A stretch of DNA of 64,000 bases from Bacteroidota bacterium (GTDB lineage Bacteria > Bacteroidota > Bacteroidia > CAILMK01 > JACPUW01): the NCBI GenBank assembly GCA_016192035.1, contig JACPUW010000033.1, positions 62,001 to 126,000 of the forward strand, written 5' to 3'. Position numbers and translations under genes: made by a program. Positions 26,873 to 34,350 of this stretch are shown here, piece after piece. Positions within the stretch are counted from its first letter, which is position 1; each line of letters opens with the position of its first letter. The notes beneath the pieces are model-generated. The model did not search any database. It was given only the letters and a program-made list of their open reading frames with translations, and was not told the DNA's origin.

Positions 26873-26907
26873 TGGAAAAATTAAAATTGGCACAAAATGC
26901 ACTACCT

Positions 26908-26915
26908 TACTTTTG
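26908..26915 (+). promoter_or_regulatory. Bacteroidota -7 box (TACTTTTG) with upstream TTGG
   Basis: TACTTTTG matches TAnnTTTG, and TTGG (26887-26890) lies about 18 nt upstream in the -33 position. It would drive the secreted duplicated-domain gene at 26942 with a leader of about 20 nt. Confidence 0.55.
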
Positions 26916-26941
26916 GTCGCCGTAAAGCAAAATACCAACTT

Positions 26942-27907
26942 ATGAACAAAATCATCTTTTTGGCCCTGGCTGGCCTTCTGGCATTTACCGCTCATGCACA
27001 AGATTCTAAAGTAACCGGATTCAGGGACTTAGTATGGGGCACCCATGTGGATTCCGTGTATGCCAATGGCCTTAGGTTGTCATTTACCAAAGACAACAAA
27101 GCGGCTGAACCCAACACCTACTACCTGGAAAACGACAACCTGACACTCGGTGCGGCAAAACTTACCCGCATCAGTTACCACTTTAACAAAGACAACCGCT
27201 TTAAAAAGGTGGTGATGTACACCACGGGCAAACATGAAGGTGACCTGAAGGATATAGTGGTGTTTAAGTTTGGCGGGGCCAAAACAGTGAAAGAAGTGGC
27301 CCCCACCCTCAAAGTATATGTATGGCAGGTGGGCGATGTGAGCATAAATCTGAGCAGCAATACCAAGGACGATGTGGTAAGCCTGATCTTGGAGAGCAAT
27401 TGGGACATAACCAGCGGTTTATTGACCAACATGAATGTAAAAGACATCATGTATGACGGCGAAAAGATCACGGGCTTTAGGGGAATTAAATGGCTATCCG
27501 AGCTGGAATCTGTGTATCAAAATGGAGAACTACTGACTTTTCTCCTAGATAAGGAATCTAACAGGCCCAATACCTACTTCCTAGCCAACGAGAAGCTCAC
27601 GTTTGGTTCGGTTAGGCTTAGGGGTGTAAGCTATATGTTTAACGACAACAACCAGCTGATTACCATAGTGCTGAAGGCTTCAATGGATAGTTATGCAGAG
27701 ATGAAATTCATCTTGAACCACAAGTTTGGCGGAGCGGAAGGCGTGAACGTGTTTGGCGATGACATGAGCGTGACCGAGTGGCGCAAGGGGGATGTAACCA
27801 TTAAACTTACCGAGAGTGGTGCAGGGGATGAATACTCGGTGGTGATAGAAACTACCGGCGACAAAACCGAATCGTATATAAAGAACCGAAATGTAGGCGA
27901 TTTTTAA
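26942..27907 (+). CDS. Secreted protein made of two tandem copies of an unrecognised domain
   Basis: 321 aa. Signal peptide 'MNKIIFLALAGLLAFTAHAQ'. The mature protein is an internal duplication. Copy 1 (about residues 26-160) has 'GFRDLVWGTHVDSVYANG', 'PNTYYLENDNLTLGAAKL', 'FKFGGAK' and 'WQVGDVSINL'. Copy 2 (about 177-312) has 'GFRGIKWLSELESVYQNG', 'PNTYFLANEKLTFGSVRL', 'HKFGGAE' and 'WRKGDVTIKL'. The order and spacing of blocks agree, so this is one domain duplicated. I do not recognise a named family. The protein is probably periplasmic, since no lipobox or T9SS domain was seen. It has its own promoter and terminator. Confidence 0.8.
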   Translation: MNKIIFLALAGLLAFTAHAQDSKVTGFRDLVWGTHVDSVYANGLRLSFTKDNKAAEPNTYYLENDNLTLGAAKLTRISYHFNKDNRFKKVVMYTTGKHEGDLKDIVVFKFGGAKTVKEVAPTLKVYVWQVGDVSINLSSNTKDDVVSLILESNWDITSGLLTNMNVKDIMYDGEKITGFRGIKWLSELESVYQNGELLTFLLDKESNRPNTYFLANEKLTFGSVRLRGVSYMFNDNNQLITIVLKASMDSYAEMKFILNHKFGGAEGVNVFGDDMSVTEWRKGDVTIKLTESGAGDEYSVVIETTGDKTESYIKNRNVGDF

Positions 27908-27938
27908 TCGATATTGCCTTGTAGGATAACACTATAGG

Positions 27939-27969
27939 AAAGCCCCGTGCCTTTTGGCCGGGGCTTTTT
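27939..27969 (+). terminator. Rho-independent terminator
   Basis: AAAGCCCCG (27939-27947) pairs with CGGGGCTTT (27959-27967), followed by a short T tract. It lies 30 nt after the stop of the duplicated-domain gene. Confidence 0.85.
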
Positions 27970-28137
27970 CCGTTTAGAAGGTTTTGGTTTGTTTGATTGT
28001 AATTTGGTCATTAAAGAGGTCTTTCAATCAGTTTTCGGTGAATGAGTTGCCGCCAAGTGTATGGCTAGCCCACATTCGCTAGGCCTTTGGGGTAGTTTAA
28101 CCCCTATTATATGCCAAACGCAAACAACAACAACAAC

Positions 28138-28548
28138 ATGAAACAGATCAAGACCGCTTGCATCATTGACGACGACGACATTTTTAGGTTTATCATGAAG
28201 AAACACATAGAGAACCAAAACCTGGCGGAAGTAATCCTGATGTTTGAAAATGGCGAACAGGCCATTCAACACTTCCTGGAATTTGCCAACCAAGCCGATA
28301 AACTGCCCGATGTGGTGTTTCTGGACATAAACATGCCGGTGATGAACGGGTGGGATTTTGTGACCGCCTATCACCATGTGCGCGGCAAACTGGCCAAGGA
28401 TGCCACTATATTCATGATAAGCAGTTCGGTGGACGACCGCGATGTGACCCGCGCCAAACATACCGATGTGATAGCGGACTACTTAACCAAACCGCTGGAC
28501 AAGGAGCTGGTACACCAACTTATATCCAAGTGTTACGTCCATTCATAG
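28138..28548 (+). CDS. Single-domain response regulator (receiver)
   Basis: 136 aa, a CheY-like receiver only. Metal-binding acidic residues are in 'IIDDDDIFRF', the phospho-acceptor Asp in 'VVFLDINMPVMNGW', the Ser switch in 'MISSSVD', and the conserved Lys in 'YLTKPLD'. No output domain is present, so it acts by protein contact or phosphorelay. An ATG at 28111 in the same frame would add 'MPNANNNNN', encoded by an AAC repeat; the ATG at 28138 gives the normal family start. No histidine kinase lies nearby, so its partner is unknown. Confidence 0.92.
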   Translation: MKQIKTACIIDDDDIFRFIMKKHIENQNLAEVILMFENGEQAIQHFLEFANQADKLPDVVFLDINMPVMNGWDFVTAYHHVRGKLAKDATIFMISSSVDDRDVTRAKHTDVIADYLTKPLDKELVHQLISKCYVHS

Positions 28549-28551
28549 GAG

Positions 28552-29454
28552 CTATTCGGCAAAACCGGTAAGGTTGGCCAATGAGGGGGAAAAAACCAGC
28601 GCAATTTCATGGTCCCCACTGCCTAGTTGTTGGGCACCAATTCTTTCGCTGCTAACTTGTATCCGTGGGTTGGTATTTACATTTTCAAGTAATAGAGGCG
28701 TCACCTGCTTTGACTTTTCCTGGGTTTGTCCTAGGGCATCTAGCTCCTTCAAACTTGTCTCGTTCCAGTTGCTTGCTATGGTGCAAAACACATCAGGGGT
28801 ATTGGCCAGCATGGCGGCCACTATTTTCATCATCCTTTTGCCTTCTGCCGTCAATTGGTTTCCCTCGAAAAGTACACCTGGTGAAAACGTAAGATAAAGA
28901 AAACCGCCTTCTACTGAGGTAAATGCATTGGCTATGTTGTTTTTGTCAAAATTGTGGGTAAGAAAGTTATCCATTTCTGCTACTTGGCTGGCATGTAGGG
29001 CCAGGGCTTTTTCTATACCATCAAGGCCTGCCAGTTTTTCCCGCAATTCCTTCTGTCTGGCTCCATATCGCTGCTCTTTCTTGTCAAGCCGTATAAGTAC
29101 TTGCTGTAGCGAATCCTTAGCGGCTTTGTTGTCAGTAGAAAGCAAGGCCAGTTTTCGGTTCAACTCTTCTATCAAGGTGTTTTTGCGGGCGTTGCTTTCC
29201 AACATCTCGTTTTTTATGTCGTTAAATTCCTCCTTTAGCGCATCCAAATCGCTGTAGAGCTTGCTGGCTTCCTTGGTCTTCTTAACCAGTTCATCGGTCA
29301 GTGATTTGTTTTCCTTATTGGATTCGCTCAGCCTCAGTTCGGTTTTCTTTTTGGCATCTTCTAGTGCCAGGTATTTCTTTTTTGAAACGCATCCAGATAA
29401 TGTCATGGTTGCCAACATCATAACGAGAGGCCATCTGCCGGGCAAAGTGTTCAT
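28552..29454 (-). CDS. Coiled-coil lipoprotein with OmpA-like C-terminal domain
   Basis: 300 aa. Lipoprotein signal 'MMLATMTLSGCVSKKKY', a long charged heptad-rich helix (about residues 25-155), then a beta/alpha domain ('GGFLYLTFSPGVLFEGNQLTAEGKRMMKIVAAML...') that fits the OmpA/MotB peptidoglycan-binding fold. The usual NxxL/RAxxVxxxL core is replaced by 'NWNETSLKELDALGQTQEKSKQVTPLLL', so peptidoglycan binding may be weakened. The likely role is tethering the outer membrane to the wall (inference). The start at ATG 29452-29454 opens the signal; the longer frame adds 21 residues before it. Confidence 0.82.
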   Translation of the reverse strand: MNTLPGRWPLVMMLATMTLSGCVSKKKYLALEDAKKKTELRLSESNKENKSLTDELVKKTKEASKLYSDLDALKEEFNDIKNEMLESNARKNTLIEELNRKLALLSTDNKAAKDSLQQVLIRLDKKEQRYGARQKELREKLAGLDGIEKALALHASQVAEMDNFLTHNFDKNNIANAFTSVEGGFLYLTFSPGVLFEGNQLTAEGKRMMKIVAAMLANTPDVFCTIASNWNETSLKELDALGQTQEKSKQVTPLLLENVNTNPRIQVSSERIGAQQLGSGDHEIALVFSPSLANLTGFAE

Positions 29455-29504
29455 GAAAAGGTTTGTTTTGGGTGGGTAACGACTGCTGTTCACAATCAAT
29501 TGCC

Positions 29505-29512
29505 CAAATGTA
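29505..29512 (-). promoter_or_regulatory. Candidate -7 box (TACATTTG) for the OmpA-like lipoprotein
   Basis: On the minus strand it reads TACATTTG (TAnnTTTG), about 50 nt before the start codon. No clear -33 TTTG was found. Confidence 0.4.
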
Positions 29513-29523
29513 CCCATTGGCCA

Positions 29524-29555
29524 TTTGTTGTGAAATAGCCTGAAAGCTAACTTTG
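29524..29555 (+). promoter_or_regulatory. Two-box Bacteroidota promoter (TTTG, 20 nt, TAACTTTG)
   Basis: TTTG at 29524-29527, a 20-nt spacer, and TAACTTTG at 29548-29555 match the housekeeping sigma consensus. The start codon of the downstream gene is at 29582, giving a leader of about 20 nt. Confidence 0.65.
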
Positions 29556-29581
29556 TTGAAATCGTTATATCCCAAATTTTT

Positions 29582-30778
29582 ATGATGCAAAGGCTTTTTT
29601 TGTCGGTAATCTTTATGGTAGGCGCATTGGGGTTGTGGGCACAAGACTATGTGGGCGGGGTGGTAGTGGATGCCGCCAATGGCAGCCCCATTCCTTTTGC
29701 CAACGTGGTACTAAAGGGAAGCTATAAGGGCACGGCAACCAACTTTGAAGGGGAATTTACCTTGGTGGTATCTAAAGCTCATATACATGATACCCTACTC
29801 ATTACGGTGGTCGGCTACAAGAACCTGGAGTTGCCCGTGTCCGATTACCTTGACCAGGCTTTTCACCGGTTTGAGCTCCAACCTTTTGTGTATGAGATTG
29901 GTGATGTTACCGTTGAAACGAAATCGCAGTACTACAACACGATAGTAAAGAAAGCGGCCGAACAGGTCACATCTAACTACTTGCCGCATCCCTACAACTA
30001 CGATATGTACTATAGGAATACCCAAACCGAGGGGGAGAAACTGGCCAAAGAGCGCCAGGCAGCCGTTAGGCTTTATGATGCCAAAGGATATGCCATGGCC
30101 CAGGCCATTGAGGCATATACCGATAGGGGGTATGAGTTCATCCAAGTACGCCGAAATTTTGAATTGGGAAGCCTTAGGGACCGCAGCACCCTCATAGACG
30201 ACTTACTGGAATTTGACCTGGTGAGAATGGACAACAGCGTGATGAACCCACTTAACGTGTATTCAGATTTTGACATGGAACTGGAGCGCATGACAGAGGT
30301 AGATGGCGATTCGGTTTGGGTAATAGGCTTTAATTGTCTGGCCCCTCGTCTGGGCAATTGCGGAGATGTGTATGCCACGGGCTATAAAGGCACGGTGTTT
30401 ATAAAGAAAAAAGACCATGCCGTGGTGCGCTATGAAGCTACCTACACCTGCAGCAATTACAGCGCGCAAGGCCGTTCACTCTATGTAAACGAGGACAAAC
30501 AAAAGGCAAGCCCCGTAGAAATAGTGTATTCAGTATCAACCCGCTATAAAAAACAAGGAAATTCCTACCACCTCAGTTCCGTGAACTATGAAAGAAATCA
30601 TGTATGGAAGGACAAAGCCACCGGTGCCCAGCGGGAAGAGCGCATGCTTGCCCAGTTGTTGGTAACGGATGTGGTGACAGAAAACCCGCAGGTGATATCC
30701 AAGAGGGCTTACTATGAAGAGATACCCTATGATGAGAAGTTCTGGAAGAACTTCAACTACCTAAAAGATGAAAACTAA
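29582..30778 (+). CDS. Secreted protein with CarboxypepD_reg-like N-terminal domain
   Basis: 398 aa. Signal peptide 'LFLSVIFMVGALGLWAQ', then a carboxypeptidase-regulatory-like beta-sandwich (about residues 22-100): 'GGVVVDAANGSPIPFANVVLKGSYKGTATNFEGEFTLVV' and 'TVVGYKNLELPV'. The remaining 300 residues form a beta-rich domain with no family I can name with certainty; they resemble the region that follows this plug-like domain in other Bacteroidota envelope proteins. There is no TonB-dependent barrel and no T9SS domain. It is probably periplasmic or outer-membrane associated. A second ATG follows the first directly. Confidence 0.8.
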   Translation: MMQRLFLSVIFMVGALGLWAQDYVGGVVVDAANGSPIPFANVVLKGSYKGTATNFEGEFTLVVSKAHIHDTLLITVVGYKNLELPVSDYLDQAFHRFELQPFVYEIGDVTVETKSQYYNTIVKKAAEQVTSNYLPHPYNYDMYYRNTQTEGEKLAKERQAAVRLYDAKGYAMAQAIEAYTDRGYEFIQVRRNFELGSLRDRSTLIDDLLEFDLVRMDNSVMNPLNVYSDFDMELERMTEVDGDSVWVIGFNCLAPRLGNCGDVYATGYKGTVFIKKKDHAVVRYEATYTCSNYSAQGRSLYVNEDKQKASPVEIVYSVSTRYKKQGNSYHLSSVNYERNHVWKDKATGAQREERMLAQLLVTDVVTENPQVISKRAYYEEIPYDEKFWKNFNYLKDEN

Positions 30779-30792
30779 GGGGATTTGGGTAA

Positions 30793-31000
30793 GGACAACA
30801 AAATAGGCCGGGTGAGATGAAAACCCATCCCGAAAGGAATTAGGCCGCCGATTGTCTTTGACTTCCACCGTGTTGAAGTTATCGCAAATGCCCATGCCCG
30901 TAGGCGTGGGGCTTGAGGCCTGTCATTGACAACCTGAGTCGGACCAGCAACATGTTTGTGTTGATTTTCTCCACATTTGTCCCGGCCTGTTTTGTTGTCC
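30793..31000. repeat. 208-bp element bounded by 20-bp inverted repeats (MITE-like or IS remnant)
   Basis: Left end GGACAACAAAATAGGCCGGG (30793-30812). Right end (30981-31000) is its reverse complement with one mismatch (19/20), and similarity continues weakly a few bases inward. The interior holds no convincing gene but has a strong hairpin (CCCATGCC 30891-30898 with GGCGTGGG 30903-30910, loop CGTA). The element fills most of the 311-bp gap between two stop codons. I saw no clean target-site duplication. It could be a nonautonomous mobile element, a decayed IS, or a structured intergenic repeat. Confidence 0.6.
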
Positions 31001-31089
31001 AAAATGTTAAGGATCGAGTAGTTCAAATATAGAATTAAAATTGAAACAAGGTCCGGCAAAGGCTATTTTTTTTACCCTTTGTCCCACCC

Positions 31090-32091
31090 TTAAAGGGTCA
31101 CTATTTTGAACAGCATTTCCTTGAGCAATTCTGACGGCGGCACATTTTGGCTGTGAATGCCCTTGGAGCGCAACTCATAGTCTTTGATGATGCCGAGGGC
31201 CTCCGAAAGTTTATAGCCATACTGGTCTATGCCCACCTTGAGCTTTTTGAAACCCCATTCGGTGATCCCCAATTCTGTAAACAGTTGTTCGCGGTTCTTT
31301 TTTGATACCATAGCCACGTAGGCCTGGGCAAAGTACTTGTACAATATAGAGATAAGCGCAATTATGTCGCCGGGTTTCATAAAAGTTTCAAAGTAGATCA
31401 CCATGCGTACAAGCTTGGCCTTGTCGCGGGCAGCCAAGGCATCCTGCACCTCAAATACGTCAAAATCTTTGCCGAACCCTATGTTTTCCTGCACCATAGC
31501 CGAGTTAATGGTCTTGCCGGGGTTGCGCAGCCGCACCTTGTGCAGTTCGTTTACCAGTTTGGCTATTTCGGTGCCCTGAAACTCCATGAGCAACTCTATG
31601 GCCATGGGCTCTATCTGTATGCCGTGTTCCTCAGTAAGAAAACCAGGTAGCCATTTGCGCAATTGGTAGTCTTTCATAGGACTGGAACTCAGCACCGCTC
31701 CTTTGTCCTTAAACTGCCTATATACCTTAGAAGTTTTGTTGAGGGATTTGACCTTATGCGCAAACACCAGTACCGTGTGTGCTACCGGGCGCTCCAAATA
31801 GGCTATCACCGGATCGAGGCTTCGCATGGCTTGGGCTTCTTTCACTATGATCAACTGCCGTTTACCCGACATGGGAAACATGCGGGCTTGCCCCAATACC
31901 TGGTCCATGCTCACATCTCGCCCATAGAGGATGTGGCTGTTAAATACCTTTTCGTTTTCGGTCAGGGCGTTTTCTTCTAGGTACTTACACGCCGAATCAA
32001 TGAAATATGGCTCTTCCCCGTGAAGCAAATAGGCCGGACGGTATTTCCCATCGGCCATTTCTTTCATCATTTTGTCGTAGCTAAGTTCCAT
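31090..32091 (-). CDS. holA: DNA polymerase III subunit delta
   Basis: 333 aa. The clamp-loader delta subunit opens the beta clamp. It has the family opening 'YRPAYLLHGEEPYFIDSACKYLEENAL', 'QARMFPMSGKRQLIIVKEAQAM', then 'KDKGAVLSSSPMKDYQLRKWLPGFL' and a C-terminal helical collar ('MVIYFETFMKPGDIIALISILYKYF'). The start at ATG 32089-32091 was chosen; an ATG nine codons earlier is possible. It is divergent from the HsdR-N gene, and a two-box promoter lies upstream. Confidence 0.93.
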   Translation of the reverse strand: MELSYDKMMKEMADGKYRPAYLLHGEEPYFIDSACKYLEENALTENEKVFNSHILYGRDVSMDQVLGQARMFPMSGKRQLIIVKEAQAMRSLDPVIAYLERPVAHTVLVFAHKVKSLNKTSKVYRQFKDKGAVLSSSPMKDYQLRKWLPGFLTEEHGIQIEPMAIELLMEFQGTEIAKLVNELHKVRLRNPGKTINSAMVQENIGFGKDFDVFEVQDALAARDKAKLVRMVIYFETFMKPGDIIALISILYKYFAQAYVAMVSKKNREQLFTELGITEWGFKKLKVGIDQYGYKLSEALGIIKDYELRSKGIHSQNVPPSELLKEMLFKIVTL

Positions 32092-32115
32092 AAGGGATTG
32101 CGGGCTGGGCAGCAA

Positions 32116-32148
32116 CAAACATACATGAAGGGCACCGGCCAGGGCAAA
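32116..32148 (-). promoter_or_regulatory. Two-box Bacteroidota promoter of holA
   Basis: On the minus strand: TTTG (32148-32145), 21 nt, TATGTTTG (32123-32116). The transcript would start about 20 nt before the holA ATG. It lies back-to-back with the promoter of the divergent gene. Confidence 0.6.
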
Positions 32149-32182
32149 TGTGGGTTGGGGAAAACCGCCCCTGCACGACCAC

Positions 32183-32190
32183 TATTTTTG
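32183..32190 (+). promoter_or_regulatory. Bacteroidota -7 box (TATTTTTG) of the HsdR-N gene
   Basis: Perfect TAnnTTTG match, 7 nt before the ATG at 32198, predicting a leaderless or nearly leaderless transcript. Confidence 0.5.
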
Positions 32191-32197
32191 GCGGCCC

Positions 32198-32656
32198 ATG
32201 AAGGTCTTGCCAAAACTAACCCTACCTGATTGCCAACCTGATGTAAGAGAGGTAAATGGCAAATGGCAGGTGAGGTGCCTCTTGCGCCGGCGCTGGATCG
32301 TACTAAGCCCCGAAGAGTGGGTGCGCCAACATATGTTGCACTACCTTTTTCAACATTTGGGCTTTAGTCGCGCATTGAGCAAGGTGGAGTTTGAACTGCA
32401 CTATCACGGTTTGAAAAAACGGGCTGACATAGTGGTGTTTGACAACAGCGGAAGGCCCAAGATCATGGTGGAGTGCAAGGCTCCCTATGTGGGGCTAAGC
32501 CAAGACACCTTGCTCCAACTGGCAGTGTATAATGTTCAGTTTATGGTTCCCCTGCTCTGTGTAACCAATGGGTTTGCCACCTACTGGTATGGCCTGGGCA
32601 CCAAAGGCTATGCCCCAAAATCACATGACCAATTGTCTATGGAATTGGGTATATAA
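32198..32656 (+). CDS. Standalone type I restriction enzyme R N-terminal (HSDR_N) domain protein
   Basis: 152 aa. After a short beta region, 'EWVRQHMLHYLFQHLGFSRALSKVEFEL' leads to the PD-(D/E)xK nuclease core: Asp in 'KRADIVVFDNSGRPKIMVECKAP' and the ExK of 'VECKA'. There is no helicase domain and no hsdM/hsdS nearby, so this is not a restriction system. Similar short proteins sit next to holA in other Bacteroidota. It may act in DNA repair or replication (inference). The ATG at 32198 is set by the promoter box and by homologue length; an earlier ATG would overlap that box. Confidence 0.85.
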   Translation: MKVLPKLTLPDCQPDVREVNGKWQVRCLLRRRWIVLSPEEWVRQHMLHYLFQHLGFSRALSKVEFELHYHGLKKRADIVVFDNSGRPKIMVECKAPYVGLSQDTLLQLAVYNVQFMVPLLCVTNGFATYWYGLGTKGYAPKSHDQLSMELGI

Positions 32657-32668
32657 TTGAATGTAACA

Positions 32669-34228
32669 TTATTCCATTGGCGGGGGCGATAGCTTGGTTA
32701 CCTCCGTAACCGTATCGCACGCAGTACTGTCGCCGGGGCACACCACTTGGGTCAATGCAAACTCCACCCCCAGGTTGGGCATGAGGGTGGCGCGGATGCC
32801 TTTTTCCTTATGGCACCAGGTATCATGGGTTATGGGTGTAATGCCCAAGATTTTTCCTTGTAAATCATACAACACCAGTTGGTATTGTTTGCCAGGTATG
32901 TCAAGTGCCAAGGCCACCACGCCTTTGGTGCTTAGGTGTACCTGGGCCAAGGCTACCATGCCGCTGGGCAAATAGGTATTCGGTGCGCTTGAAGTATCCA
33001 GGTGAACTGCGGTATCAGGACAGCTTAATTTGTAGGGCAAGGAATATACGGGCAAGGTGCTGAGCCAATTGGCAAAATCAAGGTTTTCAATTTCTGGGGA
33101 CTGGGTTTCTACTGGAGGGGCCACCGTTTTTCTTTTGGGTTGAATTTCAGCATAATAGTGAGAAATTAGCAGGTCCACAACCAGGCCATAGCTCTCACTT
33201 CCATCTTCTTGTCCGTTCCAAGTGAGGTACAGGTTGTTTACCCAGTTTGACAAATCGTGCAGTGGGGTTTCAAAACGCTCCCAGTACTGCGTATTGGCCT
33301 CCAGGTCTAGGAGCACGCCCTTGTCAAGTTGTACTATTACTTCGTTGAATGCCAATGAATCATGTTTGTGAAGGGCATGTAGGGCATAGCGAAGGGCCAC
33401 AAAATGACCGGAATACCTAAACAAGGGGTCGCCAGATGCCATACAGGCCAGGTATGCCAGGAAATTTGCTTCGTTTTCAGGGGCCACGCCCGCTTGGTGG
33501 GCCAGTTCATGGCAAATGGTAAAAGGGAGCTTAAAGCCCGGTTGGTGCATGTTTACATAAGACTCGCCGGTAAAGGGGAAATAAATACCCCCAAGGCCCA
33601 GCAGGCTCATGGCCTGGGGTAAAGCTGCCGCCTTGATAGAAAGGGGCTTGGAATCAAACCCCGTGTAGCTGGCCGATAGTTGCTCCATGGCGGTGCGGGC
33701 TTGGTCAAAATAATGGGCGTTTCGGTGCCGCACCGATAGGGCAGAATCCATACTGCCCAAGTCAAGACGGGCTTGGTTGGTGAGTGATACAAGTTTGGTT
33801 GCCAGTGGCTTGAGTTGGTCTGTACCGCCTTGTGCGCTCATGCCAAGTTTTTGTGCCAAGGGCAGCCTGCCGTAGTTCAAGCCCCAGAGCAGCATGAAGA
33901 AAAGGTACAGCACAGATGCCATGGAAGCCAGCCGGATCAGGGATTTGCCAGCCAAGGGCTTGAGCATAATTGATTTAAGTGATCCTGACCTTATCAACAT
34001 GATGGCCCTATAACCCACATAAGCCATAAAAATGGCGAGCAGTAGCTGACCTACCGGTAAGGGTATCCAGTGGGTGATGGTGCGGGGCAACCAACTAAGA
34101 AATGGGTACCCGTGCAGGCCATAGTGTTGCTCTATCCAGGCAGGGTGTGAGAGTAGTAGCTTATATACAATGAATTGGACCGGGAGGGCTAAGGCCAGGA
34201 TGGGCCTGATAGGTAACTTGAAGGGCAT
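32669..34228 (-). CDS. DUF3810 membrane protein with HExxH metallopeptidase-like motif and C-terminal extension
   Basis: 519 aa. Three N-terminal membrane helices (about residues 8-26, 58-78 and 100-120) are followed by a soluble domain with 'PQAMSLLGLGGIYFPFTGESYVN' and the zinc motif HELAH (240-244), then 'QAGVAPENEANFLAYLAC' with a possible third ligand Glu at 251 or 253. DUF3810 usually ends near residue 360. Here about 150 extra residues follow, with repeated Pro/Thr linkers and a beta-sandwich-like segment. Function is unknown; a membrane-bound protease is plausible. The start at ATG 34226-34228 is preferred over a 55-residue longer frame. Confidence 0.83.
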   Translation of the reverse strand: MPFKLPIRPILALALPVQFIVYKLLLSHPAWIEQHYGLHGYPFLSWLPRTITHWIPLPVGQLLLAIFMAYVGYRAIMLIRSGSLKSIMLKPLAGKSLIRLASMASVLYLFFMLLWGLNYGRLPLAQKLGMSAQGGTDQLKPLATKLVSLTNQARLDLGSMDSALSVRHRNAHYFDQARTAMEQLSASYTGFDSKPLSIKAAALPQAMSLLGLGGIYFPFTGESYVNMHQPGFKLPFTICHELAHQAGVAPENEANFLAYLACMASGDPLFRYSGHFVALRYALHALHKHDSLAFNEVIVQLDKGVLLDLEANTQYWERFETPLHDLSNWVNNLYLTWNGQEDGSESYGLVVDLLISHYYAEIQPKRKTVAPPVETQSPEIENLDFANWLSTLPVYSLPYKLSCPDTAVHLDTSSAPNTYLPSGMVALAQVHLSTKGVVALALDIPGKQYQLVLYDLQGKILGITPITHDTWCHKEKGIRATLMPNLGVEFALTQVVCPGDSTACDTVTEVTKLSPPPME

Positions 34229-34338
34229 ATGCCCTTCAAAGATGGAGGTGGTAGCGATACATGCGCCACGAAAGCTGGCCACCCGCCGCCTGTGGCAATC
34301 TTGCCCGTATTTTCTGCATTTGCCATGGGGATTGTATT

Positions 34339-34346
34339 TATTTTTG
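34339..34346 (+). promoter_or_regulatory. Bacteroidota promoter (TTTG 34319-34322, TATTTTTG)
   Basis: TATTTTTG matches TAnnTTTG with TTTG 16 nt upstream. Only GGGC separates it from the ATG at 34351, so the transcript is predicted to be leaderless. Confidence 0.55.
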
Positions 34347-34350
34347 GGGC

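Noticed and set aside
28118-28137. AAC-repeat run before the response regulator as a phase-variable or functional repeat
   Set aside because: Only about four units, of a length divisible by three and possibly translated as Asn; too short to argue for variation.
30775-31059. 94-residue minus-strand ORF over the inverted-repeat element
   Set aside because: It overlaps the terminal inverted repeats and the internal hairpin, starts in a low-complexity hydrophobic stretch and has no family features; most likely a chance frame.
32198-32656. Restriction-modification system
   Set aside because: Only the HSDR_N-type domain is present; no helicase part, methylase or specificity gene lies nearby.
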